64,000 bases of DNA from an uncultured Planktomarina sp. (lineage in GTDB: Bacteria; Pseudomonadota; Alphaproteobacteria; Rhodobacterales; Rhodobacteraceae), in contig CAJJBD010000004.1 in NCBI GenBank assembly GCA_905182325.1, positions 24,474 to 88,473 on the forward strand, read 5' to 3'. Each line of letters begins with the position of its first letter. Positions within the stretch are counted from its first letter, which is position 1. Of the stretch, positions 57,651 through 64,000 are shown piece by piece. The notes under the pieces were generated by a model, which was not told the DNA's origin, made no database searches, and saw only the letters and a list, made by a program, of their open reading frames with translations. Made by a program: the position numbers and the translations under genes.

Positions 57651-58679
57651 TTGAGCGCAACTGATAAAGATAATTTGTTGAAAAGTGCTCGATTTAGTGT
57701 AGCGCCAATGATGGCGTGGACGGATACACACTGCCGCTATTTCCATCGCTTAATTTCAAAAAAATCTCTTCTTTACACAGAAATGGTTACAGCGCCTGCT
57801 TTAGTGTTGGGTGGGGCAATACACTTGTTGGATTTCAACACTGAGGAATACCCGGTGGCTTTGCAAATAGGCGGTAGTGATCCGACCCAATTGGCCCAAG
57901 CCGCTGCGCTAGGTGCTGAGCATGGGTATCCTGAAATAAATTTGAATCTTGGGTGTCCATCTGATCGCGTTCAGTCTGGTAGCTTTGGTGCAGTTCTTAT
58001 GACGCAACCAAGTTTAGTTCTGCGTTGCTTAGATCAGATGAGAAATGCGTGTAACGCCGAAATCACTGTAAAATGTAGAATTGGCGTGGACGACCAAACT
58101 CCTGCAGAAACTCTTCCCAGCTTTTTGGGAATGATAGAAAGTACAGGAATAAAACGAGTTACTATTCATGCACGGAAGGCTCTACTTAAAGGACTTAGTC
58201 CGAAAGAAAATCGGGATATTCCCCCACTTGATTATTCATTAATTCGGGAAATGAAACGAGCCTTTCCAAGCCTGCACATCAGTGTAAATGGTGGTGTTAA
58301 AAACCTAATTGAAGCCAAACAGCATCTAAGTGATGGCCTTGATGGAGTAATGATTGGCAGGGCTGCTTATCATACACCTTATGACGTCCTTGCATTGGTT
58401 GATCCTGAAATCTTTGATGACAAACGTCCGCCCCCCGCTTTGGAGGTTGCCGCATTAATGATCCCCTACCTGGAAAAACATTTGCGGGCAGGTGGCCGCC
58501 TGCACCAGGTTACCCGACATATGTTTGGATTATTTGCAGGACAACCAGGTGCCCGCCACTGGCGTCGTCGCCTTTCTGATATTGGTAGTTTACGAGATGC
58601 TCGCCTTGCTGATTATTCTGCTCTGTTGGAGGAGATTGAAAAAATAATAAGCCTACAGATAGAACTGGAAACCGCTTAA
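57651..58679 (+). CDS. dusA: tRNA-dihydrouridine synthase A
   Basis: FMN enzyme that reduces uridine 20/20a of tRNA. The protein has 342 residues. The catalytic cysteine is Cys102 in NLGCPSDRVQSG, and the DusA-specific ARKALLKGLSPKENRDIPPL follows near residue 175. The start is TTG at 57651; the ATG 13 nt upstream is out of frame and reaches a stop after eight codons. The stop overlaps the start of the TauE-family gene (TAATG). Confidence 0.94.
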   Translation: MSATDKDNLLKSARFSVAPMMAWTDTHCRYFHRLISKKSLLYTEMVTAPALVLGGAIHLLDFNTEEYPVALQIGGSDPTQLAQAAALGAEHGYPEINLNLGCPSDRVQSGSFGAVLMTQPSLVLRCLDQMRNACNAEITVKCRIGVDDQTPAETLPSFLGMIESTGIKRVTIHARKALLKGLSPKENRDIPPLDYSLIREMKRAFPSLHISVNGGVKNLIEAKQHLSDGLDGVMIGRAAYHTPYDVLALVDPEIFDDKRPPPALEVAALMIPYLEKHLRAGGRLHQVTRHMFGLFAGQPGARHWRRRLSDIGSLRDARLADYSALLEEIEKIISLQIELETA

Positions 58680-59497
58680 TGGAGATTACGGTACTATTAC
58701 CTGTAATTGTGAGCCTAATTGTGATTGGCGCCTTTGCAGGTTTTCTAGCAGGCCTTTTGGGCGTTGGAGGTGGCATCGTCTTAGTCCCCTGTTTCTTTTA
58801 CTCTTTTCAAGCACTTGGATTTGATGGCCCGCAACTGATGCAAGTCTGTTTGGCGACGTCGTTGGCCACAATTGTTGTGACTTCTATTCGCTCGATAGAA
58901 AGCCATAATAAAAAGGGTTTTGTAGATTGGGAAATATTAAAGAAATGGGCCCCGGCTATCGCAATTGGGGCCACATGTGGAGTTTACATTGCTGCAAATA
59001 TTGACTCTGTGACGCTGCAATTAATATTTGGTGGATTGGGGGCTTTGATTGGCCTCTACCTTGTCTTTGGGAACCAGTCGTGGTGTTTGGCTGACGAATT
59101 GCCAAAAGGGATTTCTTGCTGGGTTCTGGGGTCTATTCTGGGAAGTTTGTCGGTACTCTTGGGAATAGGGGGTGGTTCATTAGGGGTCCCGTTTATGTCG
59201 CTGCATAGAATTGCAACCCATAAAGCGGTTGGCACTGCAGCTGGTTTTGGCCTGGCAATTGCAATTCCGTCTACTATCCTTTGGCTGTTTGTTCCTATTG
59301 AGGTACCAAACCTTCCTTTGAACTTGGGGGCCGTGAATCTTCCGGCATTCTTATTAATTGTTCCAATGACTTTTATATTTGTTCCTATGGGTGCAAACGT
59401 GGCTCATAGGATGGACGCTAAGCCGCTTAAACGGTTGTTTGGAGTATTTTTATTAATAGTAGCAATTAATATGATGGCACAAACTCTATGGAATTAA
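58679..59497 (+). CDS. TauE/SafE family anion permease
   Basis: A 272-residue inner-membrane protein with about eight helices in two repeats. Each repeat has the glycine-rich motif: FLAGLLGVGGGIVLVPCFF near residue 20 and LSVLLGIGGGSLGVPFM near 155. The family exports sulfite, sulfoacetate or other organic anions. No sulfonate-degradation gene lies beside it. It is coupled to dusA by a one-base overlap and to the next gene by a 10-nt overlap. Confidence 0.9.
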   Translation: MEITVLLPVIVSLIVIGAFAGFLAGLLGVGGGIVLVPCFFYSFQALGFDGPQLMQVCLATSLATIVVTSIRSIESHNKKGFVDWEILKKWAPAIAIGATCGVYIAANIDSVTLQLIFGGLGALIGLYLVFGNQSWCLADELPKGISCWVLGSILGSLSVLLGIGGGSLGVPFMSLHRIATHKAVGTAAGFGLAIAIPSTILWLFVPIEVPNLPLNLGAVNLPAFLLIVPMTFIFVPMGANVAHRMDAKPLKRLFGVFLLIVAINMMAQTLWN

Positions 59498-60282
59498 CAT
59501 CACTTAGTGAATGTGGCTGGATCAAATTTGATCACGATCCTGAAATTTTAAATTGGGTGCGCCATGTACAGCCCACAGCGGCTTCCATTGCTGAAGATCC
59601 TAAGCAAAAGGCGTTATGGTTGCGTCATGGAGACACCTGGTTTGTGGGTGTTAATGCTTTGCCAAATGATCCAATTGGTCGTATTGGTGAAGGGCCGCGA
59701 TTAAAAGGTAATGTGGTTGAGTTTTTGATCAAACATCATGGATCAATTTCCTTAGACCCAGCCCAAATCTCAGTAATTTATCCTGGCTATCCAGTATTTG
59801 ATGGAAAAGAGGGTGAGGTTGCTCACAGATATCGGAAAAACCGTTGTGGTGCTCATGTTGACGGATTACGGCCAGAAGGCCCTAAGCGCAGACGGTTTGT
59901 ACATGAACCGCACCAATATGTTTTAGGCCTACCAGCAGCTTGCACTAACGTTAAAGCAAGCCCAATGGTTGTTTGGGAGGGGAGCCATCATATAATTCGG
60001 GCAGCATTCAAATCTGTACTGGACGATATACCTGTCAACGAATGGAATAATGTCGATTTAACCGAAATTTACCATGATGCTCGGCGGACATGTTTTGAAC
60101 AATGTAGACAAATATCCATTTTAGCAGAACCAGGCGAATGCTACCTTTTACACCGGTTAGCACTACACGGTGTTGCCCCTTGGGTGGAGCCAGTGGCTGA
60201 TACTAATCAAGGCAGAATGGTTATCTATTTTAGACCTGAAGGTGATGGTAATCTAAGTAATTGGTTAAATGGATCTTATTAA
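59488..60282 (+). CDS. Phytanoyl-CoA dioxygenase-like protein of unknown function
   Basis: A 264-residue protein. His123 and Asp125 (GAHVDGL) and a later histidine at 227 (LALHGVAPW) are spaced like the HxD...H facial triad of Fe(II)/2-oxoglutarate oxygenases. GRMVIYFRPEG near the C-terminus could supply the 2-oxoglutarate arginine. The middle contains a basic, cysteine-containing patch (YRKNRCGAH, GPKRRRFVHE). I infer an oxygenase; the substrate is unknown. The start overlaps the TauE-family gene by 10 nt, so the two are probably co-translated. Confidence 0.7.
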   Translation: MELTSLSECGWIKFDHDPEILNWVRHVQPTAASIAEDPKQKALWLRHGDTWFVGVNALPNDPIGRIGEGPRLKGNVVEFLIKHHGSISLDPAQISVIYPGYPVFDGKEGEVAHRYRKNRCGAHVDGLRPEGPKRRRFVHEPHQYVLGLPAACTNVKASPMVVWEGSHHIIRAAFKSVLDDIPVNEWNNVDLTEIYHDARRTCFEQCRQISILAEPGECYLLHRLALHGVAPWVEPVADTNQGRMVIYFRPEGDGNLSNWLNGSY

Positions 60283-60320
60283 AAAACTTTTTTATTGTTC
60301 TAAACCTCATACTTTAGTTG

Positions 60321-60563
60321 CTATTTAGTTAATCTTCCGACACGTCCACCCCTACGTTTTTGAACCTGGTGTGCCCGCCCTGGCAGTTCTTTCATAATGG
60401 CCAAACGCGATTCTGAACTTAATTTTGACCACACTCCAATTTCTTCAATAGAGCGATAGCAGCCGACACAAATTCGTTCGCTTGGGTGGATTGAACAAAG
60501 TTTGATACAAGGGCTGTCAATTTCATTTCTTTTCCAAATTTTATTGTTTTTTTCGTTTATCAT
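60321..60563 (-). CDS. DUF1289 domain-containing protein
   Basis: An 80-residue protein with the DUF1289 cysteine motif DSPCIKLCSIHPSERICVGCYRS (Cys at about residues 19, 23, 33 and 36), a likely metal site. The C-terminus is basic. The function is unknown. The start overlaps the ruvX stop by 4 nt in a ccmI-ruvX-DUF1289 operon. Confidence 0.88.
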   Translation of the reverse strand: MINEKNNKIWKRNEIDSPCIKLCSIHPSERICVGCYRSIEEIGVWSKLSSESRLAIMKELPGRAHQVQKRRGGRVGRLTK

Positions 60564-61036
60564 TGTTTAGCTCGGATATGATGTGCGCGATCCAGCGCAC
60601 CTTGTAGTATATATCCAGCAGCAACTTGATCAATTACCTTGGCACGACGTTTGCGTGTCGTATCCGCCTCCAACAGTATCCGCTCGGCAGCAACGGTCGA
60701 AAGGCGTTCATCCCAAAACCCGATTGCAAGGTCGGTGAGGGAGGTTAGGTTTCTTGCGAACGCCCGGGTCGATTGGCATCTTGGACCCTCTGAACCATCC
60801 ATGTTGCGTGGTAAGCCAAGGATAATTGCCCCAATTTTTCGTTTGGAAATCTCAAGTAGTAAAGCCTGCGCATCAAGTGAGAACTTTTTGCGCTGTAGGG
60901 TTAGGAGTGGTGTAGCTGAGCTGAGTAATCGATCTGAAACCGCCACTCCAATTGTCTTGGTTCCAAGGTCGAGACCCATCCAGGCCTCAGAAACTTTTGC
61001 GTGTGTTACAATATCGGCGATATCGTTATAAATCAT
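60560..61036 (-). CDS. ruvX: RuvX/YqgF-type pre-16S rRNA nuclease
   Basis: RNase H-fold nuclease of 158 residues, implicated in 16S rRNA 5'-end processing (YqgF) and earlier named a Holliday-junction resolvase homologue. The catalytic aspartate is Asp23 in GLDLGTKTIGVAVSD. GLPRNMDGSEGPRC and FWDERLSTVAAERIL are further motifs. Four-nucleotide overlaps join it to ccmI upstream and the DUF1289 gene downstream. Confidence 0.94.
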   Translation of the reverse strand: MIYNDIADIVTHAKVSEAWMGLDLGTKTIGVAVSDRLLSSATPLLTLQRKKFSLDAQALLLEISKRKIGAIILGLPRNMDGSEGPRCQSTRAFARNLTSLTDLAIGFWDERLSTVAAERILLEADTTRKRRAKVIDQVAAGYILQGALDRAHHIRAKQ

Positions 61037-62226
61037 TGCGTAATTCCAGCTGAAACTGCCGCTTGGCGTAAAATTTCCATGTCAGATTCCAGTCCTGCAA
61101 ATAAGATCATAGCTTCCTGGAGAGTATTTTGCGCGGCATTGTTGTCGCCTAAAACTGAATATGAGAAAATAAGTTGCGCCCAATCAGAACTAGGCCCCCC
61201 ATCTTTTTCTAATCTTTCGGCTAAGCCAGCAACCATTTCTGTAATCATAACTTGCCGCTCTGTAGTTGTTAGTTCCAGTGCATTTGCAACATCCTCTTGC
61301 GATGGCCCTCCCGATTTTGGCGCTTTGTAATTTACACCCGCTACCAGAGCCAAATCTTCGATAGTTCTGCGAATTAGGGGAATGTATGGTGCATTCTCAG
61401 GACCAGTTTCTAAAAGTTTGCGCCACAAAGAAAAAGTACGATCTGGTCGGCCAATTTGATCAAAATATATCCCCATTTTAAATAAAGCTAATTTATTTTC
61501 TGGGTTACGTTGTAAGGCTTGCCTCAGCGCTTCTTCGGCCGTGGGTGAAATATAGCCATTGGCTGCCATCACTAACAAGTCTGCATAAGCATACCACTCG
61601 ATTGAAGTCGCAGCGTTTTGTTGCAATTTTAAAATATTCTTCTGCGTTGCGTGAGCCGCCGCATAATTTCCTAGTCTACTTTCAGACTTTGCCAGAAGTT
61701 CGAGACCCTTTAGATCATTTGGTCGCAATTTTACAGCATTTCGAAGTTTTTTTACGAGATCCGTGTATACAGGGTCCTGCTTAACTTGGTTGGTGGGTGC
61801 TAGAGCCTCAGCGTCTAGTTGGCTTAAGCTGTTTGCGCGTAAGGCGTCTGATTTGGCATATCGGCTTTCTATGGGAAGATCTGGCCGTCCTGGAGCCCCA
61901 ATCTGGCTATAAATGAAAGTTCCCAAAAGAAATGCGGTTATAATAACGCAGGGCAAAATCCACTTACTTTGACTTTTATACTCAATTTCCTTTGGTAACT
62001 CTTGCCGGGATGCTGAGATCATTCGCCTGCCAATTTCTGCTCGCATAGCTTCAAACTCATCATCTGCAACCAAACCTTTATCACGATCGGTTTCGAGGCC
62101 ACGCATGTGCTCAGCGTAGATATCTACATCACCCGTGAGTTGTATCTTTGTACGACGCACCCTGTGATGCAACAACGTGCCAATGAGCAGCAGCGTTAAA
62201 AACAAAAAAAGAGCTGCAGTTATCAT
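61033..62226 (-). CDS. ccmI: c-type cytochrome biogenesis protein CcmI
   Basis: Apocytochrome chaperone of the Ccm system, 397 residues, anchored in the inner membrane. An N-terminal membrane helix (MITAALFLFLTLLLIGTLLHH), a cytoplasmic loop and a second helix near residue 95 (WILPCVIITAFLLGTFIYS) precede periplasmic TPR repeats (KGLELLAKSESRLGNYAAAH and following). The ATG at 62226 with TAAGGG upstream is preferred over a TTG-like extension to 62259. Confidence 0.92.
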   Translation of the reverse strand: MITAALFLFLTLLLIGTLLHHRVRRTKIQLTGDVDIYAEHMRGLETDRDKGLVADDEFEAMRAEIGRRMISASRQELPKEIEYKSQSKWILPCVIITAFLLGTFIYSQIGAPGRPDLPIESRYAKSDALRANSLSQLDAEALAPTNQVKQDPVYTDLVKKLRNAVKLRPNDLKGLELLAKSESRLGNYAAAHATQKNILKLQQNAATSIEWYAYADLLVMAANGYISPTAEEALRQALQRNPENKLALFKMGIYFDQIGRPDRTFSLWRKLLETGPENAPYIPLIRRTIEDLALVAGVNYKAPKSGGPSQEDVANALELTTTERQVMITEMVAGLAERLEKDGGPSSDWAQLIFSYSVLGDNNAAQNTLQEAMILFAGLESDMEILRQAAVSAGITQ

Positions 62227-62394
62227 AATTACCCTTAAGAGTTGGACTGGTAGGCGCAACTAATGGCTCAGCCTATTTACGCTCTACATAGCTTTTATAT
62301 ATGTCGCAATGATTTCAAACTATGGCGCTCATGGGTTGCGAAATGGGTATGTGATCAGAGATAACAACTGCGTCCACTCAAGAGAGATTCTGTT

Positions 62395-63639
62395 ATGAAG
62401 CGATTTTCAGTATTTGCAGTAGCCCATGAAGCTATGCGTCAACATAGCGGTTGGAGTCGTACTTGGGCAAACCCAGAACAAAAAAAATCCTATGATGTGA
62501 TTATTATTGGTGCCGGTGGACATGGATTAGCGACTGCATATTATCTTGGCAAAAACTTTGGGATCACTAATGTTGCTGTGATCGAGAAGGGCTGGCTTGG
62601 CGGCGGGAATACGGGCCGTAATACAACCATAATTAGGTCAAATTACTTGCAGGACCCCTCAGCGGCGATTTATGAGAAATCGCGTTCGTTATATGAGAAC
62701 CTAAGTCAGGATCTTAATTACAATGTTATGTTCAGTCCTCGCGGCTGCATGATGCTAGCCCAAACACAACATGAGATGCGTGGTTACAAAAGGACTGCAC
62801 ACGCAAATACATTGCAAGGAGTTAAGACAGAATTCATTGGTCCGGAACGGATACAGCAACTTTGCCCGATTATGAATGTGGATGGGCCTCGCTACCCCGT
62901 TTTGGGGGCTCTCTGGCAATCGCGAGCGGGCTCAGCTCGTCACGATGCAGTTGCCTGGGGCTATGCTCGTGCTTGCTCCGACATGGGGATGCATATTTTG
63001 CAAAAAACCGAAGTTACTGGCATAACACAAGATGCTGGAAACGTCACAGGCGTAGAGACATCCCGTGGACATATAAAATGTAAGAAACTTGGTATGGTTG
63101 TTGCGGGACATGCTTCAGTTGTTGCTGAAATGGCTGGTTTCCAATTGCCCATCGAGTCCGTACCTCTTCAGGCGCTGGTCAGTGAACCAATAAAGCCTTG
63201 CATGGACGTAGTTGTTATGGCGAACACAGTGCATGGTTACATGAGCCAATCCGACAAAGGAGAAATGGTGATTGGAGGTGGGACGGATGGGTACAACGCA
63301 TACACTCAAAGAGGGTCGTTCCATCATCTTGAGGAAACAGTACGTGCGCTGATCGAAACCTTTCCCATGATCTCCCGTCTAAAAATGTTGCGGCACTGGG
63401 GTGGAATAGTTGACGTAACTGGGGACAGATCGCCAATTCTTAGCAAAACCCCGCTGGGTCAAACTTTTATTAACTGTGGTTGGGGTACTGGTGGCTTTAA
63501 AGCGATACCTGGCTCAGGTTGGGCTTTTGCCGAACTTATGGCCAAGGGGGGAAGTCCTCTGACAGCTGAATTTGGTCTTGATCGCTTCTGTGCTGGACGT
63601 TTTGTAGATGAAAGTGTCGCAGCGGGGGTGGCTCATTAA
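62395..63639 (+). CDS. soxB: Sarcosine oxidase subunit beta
   Basis: Catalytic flavoprotein subunit of heterotetrameric sarcosine oxidase, 414 residues. It oxidises sarcosine to glycine and passes the methyl as formaldehyde or methylene-THF. The FAD loop DVIIIGAGGHGLATAYYLG includes GAGGHG at 39-44. The covalent-FMN region has His183 in GSARHDAVAWG. GAGAGATTCTGTT precedes the ATG. soxD follows 88 nt later; the subunit alpha and gamma genes lie beyond the window. Confidence 0.95.
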   Translation: MKRFSVFAVAHEAMRQHSGWSRTWANPEQKKSYDVIIIGAGGHGLATAYYLGKNFGITNVAVIEKGWLGGGNTGRNTTIIRSNYLQDPSAAIYEKSRSLYENLSQDLNYNVMFSPRGCMMLAQTQHEMRGYKRTAHANTLQGVKTEFIGPERIQQLCPIMNVDGPRYPVLGALWQSRAGSARHDAVAWGYARACSDMGMHILQKTEVTGITQDAGNVTGVETSRGHIKCKKLGMVVAGHASVVAEMAGFQLPIESVPLQALVSEPIKPCMDVVVMANTVHGYMSQSDKGEMVIGGGTDGYNAYTQRGSFHHLEETVRALIETFPMISRLKMLRHWGGIVDVTGDRSPILSKTPLGQTFINCGWGTGGFKAIPGSGWAFAELMAKGGSPLTAEFGLDRFCAGRFVDESVAAGVAH

Positions 63640-63727
63640 TGTATATTTTTCACCTAACACATTACTGTTTTTCGCACTTGAAATTTAATCTTTCACTTAC
63701 AACCATCTTTGTTTTGGGAGGTAACGT

Positions 63728-64000
63728 ATGCTTATCCTAAATTGTCCGTATTGTGGCATGAATAAAGATGAAACGGAGCTCTCTGCTGGTGGAGAGGCTC
63801 ACATTAAACGTTTTGGACCCGGCTCTTCTGATCTGGATTTTGAGGAATATCTATTTGGAAGAACTAATCCCAAGGGCTTACATTTCGAACGGTGGCGTTG
63901 CTCTTCGGGTTGTGGAAAATGGTTTCACGCCGCGCGTTGCACGGTCACGCTCGAGGTTTTTGGAACTTATGAAGCCCAAACACTCGAGCCTCCACAAAGT
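63728..64000 (+). CDS. soxD: Sarcosine oxidase subunit delta, 3' end cut by window edge
   Basis: Small zinc-binding subunit. Ninety-one codons are visible, about nine short of the usual ~100, and the frame is open to the right edge. The zinc cysteines are in LNCPYCGM at the start and in RWRCSSGCGKWF near residue 60. GGGAGGTAACGT gives a strong ribosome-binding site. The soxB-soxD order matches known soxBDAG operons. Confidence 0.94.
   Translation, partial: MLILNCPYCGMNKDETELSAGGEAHIKRFGPGSSDLDFEEYLFGRTNPKGLHFERWRCSSGCGKWFHAARCTVTLEVFGTYEAQTLEPPQS

Overview
The window looks like the chromosome of a marine alphaproteobacterium of the Rhodobacterales (Roseobacter-type). Evidence includes the lysC-ptsP pair, the ccmI-ruvX-DUF1289 operon, the gatCA, rpmG and rnpB gene types, soxB-soxD sarcosine oxidase genes, a DmdA-like protein, a non-pyrrolysine MttB homologue and a PutA without a DNA-binding domain. 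By eye the base composition is moderate to AT-rich, low for this order; I do not assign a genus. I see no insertion sequence, prophage, CRISPR array, rRNA or tRNA.

Region 1 (1-21500) is mostly core genome: ptsP (cut by the left edge), lysC, a DUF1178 protein and a NUDIX hydrolase; molybdate importer modABC; a TerC-family protein, an RsuA/RluB pseudouridine synthase, tadA, gatCA, a small lipoprotein and an AmpD-like amidase. RNase P RNA (rnpB) and the short L33 gene rpmG follow, both outside ordinary long-ORF calling. Then come a Bax-inhibitor-1 membrane protein, a quinone oxidoreductase, guanine deaminase, mgtE, 5-formyl-THF cyclo-ligase, a YmdB phosphoesterase, a DMT transporter and YebC.

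Region 2 (21500-33330) is an amino-acid catabolic island. A polyamine/opine-type ABC importer (ATPase, binding protein, two permeases with unusual extensions) is followed by a divergent Lrp regulator and arginase, ornithine cyclodeaminase and PutA. Together these can take arginine through ornithine and proline to glutamate. The Lrp/arginase control region carries TTGNNCAA boxes phased at 20 bp, and the binding-protein leader can fold into a pseudoknot with the ribosome-binding site in a hairpin loop.

Region 3 (33330-46780) is the least explained part. It holds an Asp/Glu-racemase-like protein with a PLP lyase, a lone DUF1989 protein (related to carboxyguanidine deiminase subunits), and a tight seven-gene leftward run. 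That run encodes HyuA, HyuB, an FAD amine oxidase, a uronate-dehydrogenase-like protein, an Old Yellow Enzyme, a formylglycine-generating enzyme with both catalytic cysteines but no sulfatase nearby, and a class III aminotransferase. A DmdA-like THF methyltransferase diverges from it. I read this as a possible undescribed pathway for an N-methylated or cyclic amide compound, by inference only.

Region 4 (46900-64000) continues the one-carbon and osmolyte theme: a 3-oxoacid CoA-transferase, an MttB homologue with an upstream 19-codon ORF, a GMC choline-dehydrogenase-like oxidase, a TPP enzyme, a FadH/TMADH-like flavoprotein, a carboxymuconolactone decarboxylase relative, glycerate kinase, DusA, a TauE permease coupled to a possible 2-oxoglutarate oxygenase, the ccmI-ruvX-DUF1289 operon, and the start of a sarcosine oxidase operon (soxB, soxD; soxD cut by the right edge).
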